Positions 1-10,541 of a stretch of DNA of 18,335 nucleotides are shown one piece after another. Numbering within the stretch: position 1 is the first letter of the stretch; each line of letters starts with the position of its first letter. The notes under the pieces were generated by a model. That model did not search any database. It worked only from the letters and a program-made list of their open reading frames with translations, and had not been told where the DNA came from. The stretch spans positions 66,082 to 84,416 of the forward strand of contig BQKZ01002937.1 in assembly GCA_036244855.1 (NCBI GenBank), written 5' to 3'. Position numbers and translations under genes: made by a program. The DNA is from Temnopleurus reevesii (Eukaryota > Echinodermata > Echinoidea > Temnopleuroida > Temnopleuridae).

Positions 1-459
1 ACTGAAAGCAAATAATAAATTGGTAAGATCTCAAAATTATTCATGGAGAGAGAAATTATTTGTTACAAAATACATGCAAATGTGTCATCCATAAATTGAG
101 TATGGTCTTATTCTAAAACTCTTTGATGTTATAATAATATCAATAATACATACAATTTATGTAGCACATATATCCACTCAACTGCGGAGAGCTGAAGGTG
201 CTTTGCTCCATCATTACCCTGGTTTCAGCTTGTTGTCACCAAGCTAAAGCACTATTATAATTTATCAGGCAGCCTCTATTCCAAATGATTGTCAAATCCG
301 GCAAAATGCTTTGATTATAAGAGTGATGTCTTGATTCCCAAATAATGTTCCACAGTTAAAATTAGATCATTGTGGATCAATGCTACAGTACTAGATGTGT
401 ATTCTGATGCATTTGCACAAGGGGAGGGGGACTTTATTCCACCATACACAGCCTAATGA
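1..459. other. Non-coding piece A
   Basis: AT-rich, with no exon-like open frame bounded by splice sites on either strand. An AATAAA on the minus strand (433-438) is noted but not credited as a polyadenylation signal. Confidence 0.5.
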
Positions 460-460
460 N
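460..460. other. Probable collapsed assembly gap (N), inside coding sequence
   Basis: The single N interrupts an open coiled-coil frame; the frame closes five bases later in sequence with no coding character. It is treated as a contig junction of unknown true length. Confidence 0.6.
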
Positions 461-1718
461 ATTTTTCCATCATGTTGACATTGAGTTTCTCAATCTCCAT
501 GACCCGCTCCTCGGCTTCCTTACATCTTTGACTGAGATTGTCTTGACTAACTTCACCATGATTTTGTTGATTACACTTGTCTTCAAATATCTTCAGCTGA
601 TTATTCAAGTCATCTCTTTCTTCAATCACCTTATTCAACTGTTCTTTGAGAGATTGCTCTGATATTTGAAGGTCTTTAACAACTCTTTTCAGTGTGTCTT
701 CTTTCATCTTAGATTCTCCTAGTTTTCTCTCTAATCTTGGGCTTTCATCAGCTCCTCTCAGCTTCTCACTCTCGGCCATCTGGTCTCTGATCACCTGTTT
801 CAAGGTTCGGGCCGTATCCTTCATCTCCTGGATCTTCATATCCTTCTCCTGCACCTGAGACTTGAGGTCTTCATTTTGCGAAACAAGATCGGAAAAGTCA
901 GTTTGTGTATCTTCATCTCGATCGTCATCAAGTTTGCCATATTCAGCAAAATCTGTACCATCACTTGCCAATTTAGTAGATGCTGTCTGATCTTCGCCAC
1001 CCAACTTTCGAAGGATTTCACTTTCATTCCATTCCTTGTCATTCTCCTCATCATCAGAACCAAAATCCGTAGCACCATCACCTCCAGGACTTGATGCACC
1101 TGTGTCCCTTCGAAGTTCTCCTGCACCCTGTAACACTGGTTTTCCTTGAAACTCTGGAATACTCAAAGTTCTTGCTGCAGCATCTGCTTCTGTAAGATCT
1201 TCAATTGGCACATCATCGTCCTTGGGTTCTAGTTTTGAGTCCCAACCAAAGACGGAACTACCATCTCGGAACAGTTCTGGAACTGGAAGCTTCCTCCTGG
1301 GTGGCTCGTCATCAGAGCCATCATCGTCATCATCATCGACCTCATCATCTGGAAGTGGAAGACTGAATGAGCTGTCTGTATCAACATCATCTGCGACTGT
1401 ATCTCCATCTTCTTCTTCTTTCTTTGGTACGTCATCCATTGCCACGCTGCTGTTAGGCGTGGCCTTCTCTGCACCCTTCTCAAGGACCTGGAATAGTTCC
1501 TCGACAGCAGAGTTCTCGTGATCGGACTGGTCCTGGAGGAAGTTGAGTTGGGAGTCGGTCTCGGAGCTCTTTGCGGTTTCTATGGCTTCCCAGAGGGATG
1601 CCCTCTGCAGTTCAGAGTCGGTTTTCTCTGTCTCCGTTTCCATGGCGCTGGAACGCCTACGATCATACTGGTATGAGTGAGGATGAAGCCCTTCAACTTG
1701 GTCAAGTTCACTTTCTCT
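461..1718 (-). CDS. 5' part of the giant coiled-coil exon, truncated at an N (piece B, probably misplaced)
   Basis: The acceptor is a pyrimidine-rich tract ending CTACTTTGCAG before 1718. The exon begins in phase 0 with RESELDQVEGLHPHS and stays open for 419 codons to the N at 460. The apparent ATG just upstream lies inside the acceptor and is not a start. Residues about 1-290 are acidic and low complexity, with RRRSSAM (about residues 20-26), a run of eight D/G residues, and DDEPPRRKLPVPEL. Residues about 290-419 form a heptad coiled coil (for example VKDLQISEQSLKEQL) in the same style as the 15276-10542 exon. The coil is cut in mid-helix at the N. I infer that it continues directly into the exon ending at 15276. 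It is probably a cytoskeletal or centrosomal scaffold; no enzymatic domain is visible. Confidence 0.85.
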
Positions 1719-2019
1719 CTGCAAAGTAGACATAAAGAAAGAAAAGTCATGACATATGATTATTTTGTGTATGTAGTGGTCTATATTCTAATAAAAATCA
1801 TATTATTTTGCTGGAGCAAAATATTACCAATTATTCATCTAGAAGAGAAGGATTCTTTCTACTAATAACCTTGCATTAGAAAAAAACAGATAATTAATGG
1901 GAAAATGGTTTGAGGAGTAAAATCCAAAATTGAATTATATAGTTCTGAAAATTGGAAACGTCTTTGGAATATATGTCCCAATTTGTCATGTATACATGTA
2001 CATACTAGTACCTTTACCA

Positions 2020-2158
2020 CCTAAATTTTTTTTTCATTACATATAATTTTATATGTATGTACATGTATTTTCTATCTTGTACATGTTTGTATTTTTTTTA
2101 TGCATTTTATGAGTGAAATAAATATTGAATTGAATTGAATTGAATTGAATTGAATTGA
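2020..2158 (+). repeat. Retroposon-like 3' tail ending in seven ATTGA units
   Basis: AT-rich sequence with TACATGTA words leads to GAAATAAAT and then seven perfect ATTGA repeats (2124-2158). Tails of short tandem repeats after an AATAAA-like signal are typical of some LINE/SINE 3' ends. The left boundary is not determined. Confidence 0.45.
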
Positions 2159-2575
2159 TCTTGCTTGTGTACATCCGTAAGCAGGTGCATCCACATCACC
2201 CAAAATATGCATGTATTGAATTGTATTTCAACAACTTTGTTACCATAGAAACAAGTGCATACAAAATGAGATTCTATATGGAATAAATAGGTAATCTACA
2301 TGTATCCTTCAGTTATTATTAGAATTGTGATGGATTAAAAGTAGTAAACCGTTTTTTTCTAGGCTTAAATTTCCAGTACTCATGTACGTGTATAGTGTAA
2401 AATTTACTCTGAATTTGTGTGGCTATAATTATCGTCATCGCCTTTTTTTTCTCTTCTTTTTTTTCAAAGTACTCTGGCATGTACAGTCTTTGTTGATCAC
2501 ATGAACCCAAAACATTCTTCTTGTGATATTTGTGCATACATTTTACACAAGAACCAGCATTCCCATATCTCAAGA

Positions 2576-2825
2576 TTAACCCTTTGACCACTGATGAGTC
2601 AATTTTTGCACTTTTGTACAATTTTGGTACAAATTAGTTTAACCGGCAATATAAATTCTATGGGAGCTAAAAATTAATTTATATACACTGTACATATGAA
2701 GTTTAAGGAACATCTACAGCAAAATGTCAACTTCAGACTAAGCAAGAAAGAACTGTAAGTTAACGTCAAGAAATCAATTTTTCATCATTATTTTCTGAGA
2801 ATTTGCTCACTCCACAAAGGGTTAA
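2576..2825. mobile_element. piggyBac-like MITE with TTAA target duplications
   Basis: TTAA at 2576-2579 is followed by CCCTTTG; at the other end CAAAGGG is followed by TTAA at 2822-2825. TTAA duplications with CCC-starting terminal repeats are diagnostic of piggyBac elements. The 242-bp interior has no transposase reading frame, so it is a non-autonomous copy. Beyond the first seven bases of each end the two ends diverge, so it is probably old. Confidence 0.65.
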
Positions 2826-3219
2826 AGGGGCTCATGTATGAATAATCTTGAGCATGGCAATGGCTACATGAAAAGTGCTAGGAATACATTACAGGAATGT
2901 ATGCCACAGACGTTGTCTGAAGAATGATATGAATTGCTTGAATGAATTAAAAATGAAACGTGACTGTCACACGTACATGCAACAATTGTGTAGTGTCAAA
3001 ATACTTCACTTACAAGAGTATGTGAATCATCTATTTATAAAGTGTTGCTTCTGTAATACTCATTTGTTTTCAAGGATGTTTTCAGAATCGCTCAGAAAAA
3101 ATACTACATAATATTGAGCAGTTTAATGTCTCCTAAATTTTGCATTCTCATGTATATTCTCTTACAATTTCATATAATTTTCCTATTATATACTTTTCCT
3201 AATAGGCAATGAAGGTAGC

Positions 3220-3248
3220 AATGTAAGTTCAAAATGGGAACTTACATT
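3220..3248. repeat. Perfect 11-bp inverted repeat (hairpin)
   Basis: AATGTAAGTTC and GAACTTACATT are perfect reverse complements separated by a 7-nt spacer. It could be a chance palindrome, a decayed element core, or a structured intron RNA. Nothing nearby explains it. Confidence 0.5.
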
Positions 3249-4312
3249 TTGTAATACATGTCAAAACAAGTTTAATAAATGCATATTTTATTGAAGATTG
3301 AATAAGAGCACAAGTTTACAGCCACAAGTGCTATTTCTGTACAATATCCACTGAGGAATTTTCATGACTTAGTATTAAAGCCAGATCAAAATAAACTTTT
3401 GAGGCTTCTCATCCAAGCAACTATCAGTACATGTATGAAAGTATTATAGTTTCCAATGTACCTGGAATGTATGGAGTAAAATATATAATAGAATAATCTT
3501 GTACTTACTTTATGAATTCAAACCAATGATATTCCACATAATAATCACAAGGTCACAGATCCCCTTCTCAAAACAAGACTCACTAAGAATTTACGCAAGA
3601 AAGCTAACACTTAATGAAGAAAGCCTTAACGCACATTTCAAATTTGCTTCCAACTGTACTCTGCAAACAACCTTCGTTGACTCAACCCTCTAAATATCTC
3701 GTTAAAAAGGGGGCAGTCAGGCATGCAGTAAGGAGCTATTCATTGCAGCCCTAGTGCGGGGAGCTCGAACAATAGAACCCCCTACCCTTAGGGAGCTTTT
3801 ATAGAAGGGGTAACTATTGATTGGTGTTAGTGTCTGCCTTTATGAGTGAACTTAATAGCATTATATGTCACAGTTATCACCTATTCCTCATTGTGTGTTT
3901 GGGTGTGATCCTACTCATTCATCATATTGTTTTGTGTTACGATCTTGTTATCTTTGGATGACTGAATTGTAAATATACAACTAATATCAAAAGTAAATTG
4001 GCTGGTTTCCATGTATTATGATTACTGGATTGCATGAAAAGAGTTTCTGTCAGATTTAATACCCATTATTACATTGTTTGGCGTAATAAATAATCTAAAT
4101 TAAAGTTTATGTTTGCCATAAACTGAAGAAAACCTGTAGAGGAAACCATGCAGCCATGTAATTATTTGGATGTCAGCTGATGAAGAAAGATGAGATGAAC
4201 AGATTGTAAAAAACAAAATCAGATGATCAGTGTTGAAAAGTTATATGACTTTTCAAAGTTCCAATAATTTCAGTGCCTGCCATTGATGTGGAACCATTTG
4301 GACAATAACTTG

Positions 4313-4313
4313 N
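4313..4313. other. Probable collapsed assembly gap (N)
   Basis: The single N lies in non-coding sequence. With the other two it bounds piece B (461-4312), the segment whose position conflicts with exon phase. Confidence 0.5.
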
Positions 4314-4429
4314 CCCTTGTCTACACAAGTCACGTTGTGCTTTGTTTGTAACATAAGATTATTTTAATCATTCATTTTTCCAAATTGAAGTTCTTTGCAA
4401 GTACTCGATATTAGCTTTAAAGCAAGGAT

Positions 4430-4722
4430 TCATTCAATCCTGCCCTTCTGCTCACCTTCTAACCCTAACCCATCAAACTCATCCTCATCATCATCCACCA
4501 CAGATCTTGTTGCCATGGTGACTGTCTCCATCTCCTCTCCAATAGGCTGCTCTCTGATTGGCTGCCGGTGCATGTAGGTGGGTGCTGATTGGTCAATCTG
4601 TATGAGATCCTTGTCTGTTTGAATCAGAGGTCCATAGACTTTGATGGGGATGGTGGAGGTCGATGCAGAGCCCAGCGGAGGCAGAGCGTTCAAGAAGTCT
4701 TCTAAAGTTACATCTCCATCAT
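4430..4722 (-). CDS. C-terminal-region exon; either terminal (stop at 4430) or spliced at 4456
   Basis: The acceptor is TTTGCACTTCCACAG before 4722, and the phase matches the preceding exon. It reads DDGDVTLEDFLNALPPLGS, then a proline/threonine-rich stretch (IPIKVYGPLIQ), then MHRQPIREQPIGEEME and an acidic DDDEDEFDGLGLEG. Two ends are possible. A strong donor (GAAG followed by GTGAGC) would end the exon at 4456 in phase 1, the continuation being outside this piece. If unspliced, the frame stops at 4430-4432 after GEQKGRIE, with an ATTAAA-type signal about 65 bp on. Joining the donor to the exon at 1718 gives a stop after three codons, so that exon cannot be the next one. Confidence 0.8.
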
Positions 4723-5476
4723 CTGTGGAAGTGCAAATTTGAAGCATTATAAAAATTCAACCAAATAGAGAGTCTGGTTTTCATATTGCATGAGTAACTA
4801 GCGTCTGTTGTTTGCATGTAATACTAATATCACTCAGTTTCCTCTTGTGGTGTATACACAAAAGAAAATATAAAAATGTACATTGCTATTCATGTACTTT
4901 TTCAATTGTCTCCTCCCCTTCCTTAAATTTTAGCATTATTTCTGAGGAGATAAAATCTAATGATCAGTGAATATACATGAACATACATATATAAACTTCA
5001 ATGAAACGGAATAAATTCAATCAAATCCATTACAGGATATTGAATAAGAATAAATGAATGTCTAAGGCAATCGATGCCCCGATGACTGACCTCAAATCCA
5101 GTTAACATCATCCCAAAGGGTGCAATATTTTTCATAGAACCCGTTTTCAGTACTGACTGGAAAATTGGTAAATGGTTATCAAAGGTTCAAAAGAGGAATG
5201 GGGTGTTGTTCAAAATCAACTGCAAATCAACTGCAACTTTGAAAATTGTAACGCGCATTTTCATTCACACACAGTATGCGCATTTAACAAGACGCACATG
5301 AAACAATAATTTTGATTGGCTCGTTCCGATCAACTGCAATTTGCGATCAATTGCAACTTTTGAGCAACACCCCCTAAATCACATAGCAAAATGGTAGTGA
5401 TATCGATCCTAGAGAAAAAATAGATTTGCCTACATATACTGTGATATGAGGCAAGATATATCTTAAGTCTTCTTAC
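4723..5476 (-). other. Intron before the 4722 exon
   Basis: Its only recognisable content is the 175-bp inverted-repeat element at 5200-5374. Confidence 0.6.
5200..5374. mobile_element. MITE-like inverted-repeat element, about 175 bp
   Basis: The left end GGGGTGTTGTTCAAAA and the right end read in reverse, GGGGTGTTGCTCAAAA, match with one difference. Inside are repeats of ATCAACTGCAA in both orientations. The G-rich ends recall PIF/Harbinger-type elements, but no clean TWA duplication is visible, so the superfamily is unassigned. Confidence 0.6.
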
Positions 5477-5570
5477 CTGCTATGATTCTTGTTTGCAGAG
5501 CTCCTCTGGTTAGCAGCTTGAGAGGGGTCGTTTGTGTTGACTTTAGTTCACCAACATCATCAGATACGTT
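5477..5570 (-). CDS. C-terminal-region exon, 94 nt, phase 0 to phase 1
   Basis: The acceptor is TTTTGACTACAG before 5570 and the donor is a strong GCAG followed by GTAAGAAG at 5477. It reads NVSDDVGELKSTQTTPLKLL then TRGALQTRIIA, with one base left over that completes a D codon in the next exon. The sequence is not coiled coil and looks like part of a globular or linear-motif C-terminal tail. I do not recognise a domain. Frame continuity with 6932 and with 4722 supports it. Confidence 0.78.
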
Positions 5571-6931
5571 CTGTAGTCAAAATTATAATCATAATCTAAA
5601 TTTCAAATCAGATTGACAGGAACAATTTGTGTTGTTTTATAAGCATTTCCATTTTAATCTTTTATGTACACATAAAAAATTCACAAAGAGTTATAGTTGG
5701 CATAATGGGTCAAAAATCTGAATACGTTTCTCTAAACTGGCTAATAACTACATGTATATGTGAATTGACATAACAGAGGTCTATTACATTGAAAAATGTA
5801 CATGCACAACATGCTTAACAGATGATATATGCATCCACATAGTATAAGATGCATCTGATCAAGATGCTACATCAGTTTGTGCATGTCAATGACTAAATGA
5901 TATGTTTTCATAAATTACAAAACTTACCTCCAGTCCTGAATATAAAGTACATAAGAATATCAGGTATAAATAGCTTAAACGCATACATTTCCTTATACTA
6001 CAGTGTACAGATAAGAACACAAACGAGATATACAGTGCAGTATAAAATGCAACAAATGGACAATTAAAGTCCCACTGCAATGCTGCCTCTCATGCATGAA
6101 GTACAAGTCAATTATGAATAAGAGATGAGTCATTAGATCAATCACTAGATGCTGAAGGACAAGCAAATATGCATGGGAGCGTTAGATGTCCATCCCTATT
6201 TTTATTGATTTTTCAAGCAAATAGCAAAATTGAGCTTATGAAGGGAGGATGACATGGAGAGATAGTATCTTCATGTTGATTTATGATTTTGTTGAGTTTT
6301 TACAATTATGCGGTCAAGTACATGTATGTCCAATATTGACCCAGATTATATTTGTTTAGATACAACACTTGACATGACAAGTCACAAGTGGAGTGAAATG
6401 TTGAATCTTTATTTTTTCTAAAACATATTTACATATTTTTTTCAAGACGAAATGTTGACCCAATCTACAAGTTCAGCAACTTTTTGTTCAAGTTAAGAAA
6501 AACTAGAGCGTTAATTGTTAAAAGAATTGGCTGACTATCAACTATTATTATTTATCATTCCAGTTATTCTCCTTTCTTGCCAGTGAACAAATTATGAAAT
6601 GCCAAAGTAACATTGCCTGAGAACGCCATATAGTCAAATAAAAAGGATATATGATTTTCCTAAGAACAGCTTCCTAGCACAGTACAGCCTCAGCGACAAT
6701 ACTTAATTAGAGATTTATTATAATATTAAGCGTTATATCAAGCATATGTTATCATTTTTTATTATTAAATGTATAACTTTCAGGCAATTTTTATTCATAC
6801 TAAATGAAATGATTAGGCACAAACGGGTACACTTTGGATTAGACATGCATCAATATGTACACAAATTAAATAAACACCACACAAAACACTAAATGCAAAT
6901 GATCACTCAAAACATGAAGCCATAACAATAC
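5571..6931 (-). other. Intron between the 7048-6932 and 5570-5477 exons
   Basis: AT-rich with scattered TACATGTA words. No coding exon, RNA gene or clear element was recognised. Confidence 0.6.
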
Positions 6932-7048
6932 CTTTGTCTGTATGTGAATGCTTTGACCACCTTTCCCCTGAAGGTCTCGGAGGCTCTGCTTCAATTTTAC
7001 ACTCTCTTTCACAGACTGGTTATATAATTCCTGAACCTCTCTCAGTTC
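6932..7048 (-). CDS. Coiled-coil protein exon, 39 codons
   Basis: The acceptor is CCATTGGTAG before 7048, the donor is ACAAAG followed by GTATTG at 6932 (acceptable, not ideal), and there are 39 codons in phase 0-0. It begins ELREVQELYNQSVKESVKLK, a short helix, then QSLRDLQGKGGQSIHIQTK, which leaves the coil. The exon is too short for an ORF scan but keeps the frame of its neighbours on both sides. Its polypyrimidine tract is weak, so the acceptor is the least certain boundary. Confidence 0.75.
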
Positions 7049-7169
7049 CTACCAATGGATGACATGGGTGGAATGGAAGGTGAATGAATGGGTGAATGAT
7101 GGAAGAGAAGGTCTAATTTTTCTCTAAATTCTTCATGTTGCATAGAGCCAATATCGAACTATATCATTA

Positions 7170-7218
7170 GATGATGAATGATGGAATATGGAATAAATGT
7201 GAATTGAATTGAATTGAT
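7170..7218 (+). repeat. Second (ATTGA)n-tailed retroposon-like fragment
   Basis: GGAATAAATGTGAATTGAATTGAATTGATG parallels the tail at 2110-2158 (shared AATAAAT then AATTG repeats) but with only three units. It is probably a short 3' fragment of the same family. Confidence 0.35.
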
Positions 7219-8284
7219 GATATTGATAGAATCAGCTTGCACTTCATATTTGGAATGTGAACTTCCGGTGTATAATGTTGACTACACATAATCTTTATCT
7301 TCACTTGTGAAATGTTATTACTTTATTCAACAGTATGACCTATAAATTCATCAAATTTCTCTGCACACGAGAAAGGGCTTCGCGTTAAAATGAATGTCCC
7401 TACTATTGGAAAATGAGGGAATGATTTTAAAACTCTCCAGGAAAGCGGCTATATTGCATGTGCCGGAAACCAATGCTCCAAGAAAATATGGCAACAATTT
7501 AGAGCACTGCATGCATTCAGATAGAGCTATATGATAAAGTGGAAATTGTGTGTTCCAATTTTGATAATAATTTCTATCAAAGACATCTATAAAACTTGAA
7601 TGACATGAAATTTTGTTGGAAATTGGACTAATGGTCACTTTGCATGAACAAAACTTCTGTGAATTGCAGTGCATGATGCTAATCTTTTCCTAGAATTTTC
7701 ACAAAATTTATGCTGACTACAGATAATGATTTCCAGTAGAGATCTAATGAAGTACTTTGAAATTAGTCTTGCATTAGCTTAACATGTTGGGATAAGGCAA
7801 GAATTATTTCAATTATAATCTACCCGACACAAAAATAATTCAATTGTGATCTAGAGCTTTCAGTCACTTTGAACACACACAAAATTGACAAATTGGAATT
7901 TAAAAAAGAGAAGGTTTTAGAGGGAATTTTGATGCACCAATGCTCCCAAATGTTGATCAAACTAAAATGATGATGGATCAAAAGAATCAATACGAGTTAT
8001 GCATCATGAGATTAAGCAAAAGTGTTTGAAAAAACATAAATATGATGATAACTATAATAACAACTTCACCCATGAAATATGAAAGAATCAAGAATTAAAA
8101 TGCCATGTGCTATATGTAATTCAGCCCACTACAGTAAATGAAATTACTTTATAGAAAATGACAGCAATAAAGAATGATAAAACTGGGTTTCAAGATTTAA
8201 ATAATTCATTGTTGAATACCTACACCAAAATGAAACATGCAATGATCAATAAACTGAAACTGAAAACCAAATTAAAATGTACAC

Positions 8285-8474
8285 TACAGTCAAACATGTC
8301 TCAGAGGCCACCTGTCAGCTGTCTATAGTAGCCACCTGACTATAGTGACCACTTTAATTTGTTCCCTCCAGATGAAAATGTGTGTTATATAGAACCTGTC
8401 TATATAGAGGTCATCGGTATGCAGTGACCACTTTTTCGGTTTCACTTGGGTAAGTATCAACAGGTTTGACTGTA
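8285..8474. mobile_element. Tc1/mariner-like MITE with TA duplications
   Basis: The ends read TA-CAGTCAAACATGT and, in reverse complement, TA-CAGTCAAACCTGT: terminal inverted repeats of about 13 bp with one mismatch, flanked by TA on both sides as expected for Tc1/mariner. Between them are 186 bp (8287-8472) containing related CCACCTGTC/CCACCTGAC words and no coding sequence. It lies in the intron just after the 8679-8533 exon. Confidence 0.7.
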
Positions 8475-8532
8475 TTCGCACCTGACAGCACCAAGAATTG
8501 AAACATCTGTCATGACATAACATTGTCCTTAC

Positions 8533-8679
8533 CTTATTCTTTTGGTCTAGTCTCATCCAGACTTCTCCCGCAGCTCCGACTCCACCACTCTCCTTGGCTC
8601 CACGTGGCTCCCCATCAGCCAGGGAGGCCAATGTGGCCTGGGCTTTCAGCTCCTGGTACTCACTCACTGACAAGCTCAC
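8533..8679 (-). CDS. Coiled-coil protein exon, 49 codons, glycine/alanine-rich break
   Basis: The acceptor is ATTTGTTTCAG before 8679, the donor is AATAAG followed by GTAAGG at 8533, and there are 49 codons in phase 0-0. It begins VSLSVSEYQELKAQATLAS, then a G/A/P-rich stretch (GEPRGAKESGGVGAAGEV) that should interrupt the coil, and ends WMRLDQKNK. It is likely a flexible hinge between two helices. It is more GC-rich than the neighbouring introns, as expected of coding sequence. A mariner-like MITE sits just downstream in the intron, about 60 bp from the donor. Confidence 0.85.
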
Positions 8680-9202
8680 CTGAAACAAATAATAGTAATC
8701 GTTTTGATATTGAATAGTTCTTTAGCTTCATTTGGCTCCTTATCCGCCAGGGATCATCTTAAACAGATATATTCATGAATACAGTAATGAACATTGAATC
8801 CAGGAGCCTGGTCAGAAAGGCTAATATGGACTCAGCATCTACATTGCCATACTCATCCATTATACCTTCATGTATTGATGACAAATCTACACCACAATTA
8901 TATTTTTAAAAATCCATTTCGATTTGAAACAGGTAAATCTAGCAAAACAAACATTTATTTCTGGGATGAATTAAAAAAAAAAATGAAGATAAGGAGACTT
9001 GGTCAATGTGATGGCTGTTGCAAAATTTATTTTCATAACCTGTTTGGCGTACATATCAACTGCGATTTGTAGTAGACGGTGTCAGCCATTCAAATTCTCT
9101 CTTTTACAAATTTTGCACAACCCTTCCACTTTTTATAATGAAATTGTCAAAATGAAAATAAGTATAATATTAGAGGAAAAAGGATGAATGATAACTGCTT
9201 AC
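8680..9202 (-). other. Intron between the 9400-9203 and 8679-8533 exons
   Basis: AT-rich intron sequence. Nothing recognisable was found in it. Confidence 0.6.
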
Positions 9203-9400
9203 CATGCCATGGCTTCTTAAATTCTGTTCCAATTGTGTGAGCTTCTCCTGTAACTTGACATTTGACCTCTCATAATCATCAGCCCTCTGGACGGCTGCCT
9301 GTAGCTCCCTCTGTAGAGCATCATAGTCTCCTTCAAGCTGGCTTGTCTTGGAAACCTGTAAACGACGACGATTCAAAATGGCCATCAATTCCTTGTCTCC
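9203..9400 (-). CDS. Coiled-coil protein exon, 66 codons
   Basis: The acceptor is CATGTTCCAG before 9400, the donor is CATG followed by GTAAGC at 9203, and the exon is exactly 66 codons in phase 0-0. It joins in frame to the giant exon. It begins GDKELMAILNRRRLQ and continues as a strong heptad segment (QLEGDYDALQRELQAAVQ, then KLQEKLTQLEQNL), ending LRSHGM. This is still rod-like coil, with a basic RRR patch at residues 11-13. I recognise no family from it alone. Splice sites, phase and composition make it a confident exon. Confidence 0.88.
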
Positions 9401-10541
9401 CTGGAACATGTTCATGCAGTTCAAATAGCAGAAATTCCTAGTTCAAAACGTTCAAATTCTTCAACACCAGCTCGATTTGGAAGAAAATTATCCATACAAA
9501 GCAAAAGCAACACTTTTGCTCAAATATCAGCTGTCATTGAAAGAAAATGCCCTTTTGACTTGCAACACATTCTACAGTCGTCTTAAACCCATTTCCGAAT
9601 CATAAGAATGTCCATATCGTAACAAAGTATAATTCTGGAAAACCAAAATGAAGGCAAATTCCAATCATGAGTGATGATCAAGCATTGTGAATGTTACATC
9701 AAAATAATATCTGCATTTTATTTTCAAGGAGGATTCAGAAACCATACAATATGGATTTGCATGTCATGCCATTTACACCAATAAAGAGAATCCAAAGTAT
9801 GATACATATTGACCATTGAAATCAATGTAATTTTGCTCCGGTCATTTGTTAAGAATTCATCAGTGTAACTGGGGTATAAGGGCAGCATACAAATTTTCCT
9901 GCTGGCAGGTGTGTGGTAGGGGATTTATTATCCATCTATTAGAGGAAGAAGGACCTAATGATGTGCAAAACCCATGCACTCTATATCTTTCTGCTTCTGA
10001 GTATTATTCATAGCATGATGCTGTTCTTTTGATTACCAGTTGAACAAAGGACAAAAACACCTGCCTTCATAGACAAGGTTCAGATTCATACGGATGATAT
10101 TTCGATAGGAATATCCACACAGCAAGATGCCTATGATGTAAATCAATCATGTTTCATTCCCTTGAAAACAAATGTCATTCGTGTATACGCACAGTTACAA
10201 AAGAATGATCTACTACTTTAAAAAAAAACATTTTTTTGTTTTGCTTTGTTTTCTTTTCAGAAAAAATGAATGAACTTTGAAGTTTCTTTGGAGTATTGGA
10301 AGTCATGATACTTTTCTATAATGTTGCCATATTTTTGCGAGAATCACATAACTTTTAAGTTTACAAAATTATTTCAAACAAACGGCATTAATGATTTAAA
10401 GGTTGAAAACATAAATGTTGGTGTATTTCTATGTGAACCTCAGAATTGTGCATTTCAATTTATAAAACAAATTGGCCTTTGCTCAAAGAAAAATGAAAAT
10501 GAATTCAAATTTAATAAAATGTAAATCAAAATGATTCCCAC
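9401..10541 (-). other. Intron following the giant exon
   Basis: AT-rich with homopolymer A/T runs near 10220. No exon or element was identified. Confidence 0.6.

Larger units (their letters stand above)
1719..4312. other. Intronic sequence upstream (minus strand) of the 1718 exon
   Basis: No exon with matching splice sites was found. The stretch holds the (ATTGA)n tail, the piggyBac-like MITE and the 3220-3248 hairpin. If piece B is reordered, this is part of the intron between the 15760 and 1718 exons, together with 15278-15759. Confidence 0.5.
7049..8532 (-). other. Intron between the 8679-8533 and 7048-6932 exons
   Basis: It contains the mariner-like MITE (8285-8474), a short (ATTGA)n fragment near 7200, and GAATG-rich simple sequence near 7080-7110. 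A 107-codon minus-strand frame at 7351-7674 has no splice sites or recognisable content. Confidence 0.6.

Noticed and set aside
433..455. Stop codon TAG and AATAAA just after the 1718-461 exon, suggesting a terminal exon
   Set aside because: Both lie across the N from the exon, the coil is cut in mid-helix, a 3' UTR this short would be unusual, and the exon's start phase does not fit the exon that would precede it.
2319..2621. 100-codon minus-strand frame
   Set aside because: It overlaps the end of the piggyBac-like element and A/T homopolymers; no splice sites, no recognisable domain.
3700..3840. Possible tRNA-like segment (GAGCTCGAAC near 3765)
   Set aside because: No cloverleaf with paired acceptor stem and proper A and B boxes can be folded.
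7351..7674. 107-codon minus-strand frame
   Set aside because: Intronic, cysteine/serine-rich without a motif, and not bounded by good splice sites; length is compatible with chance.
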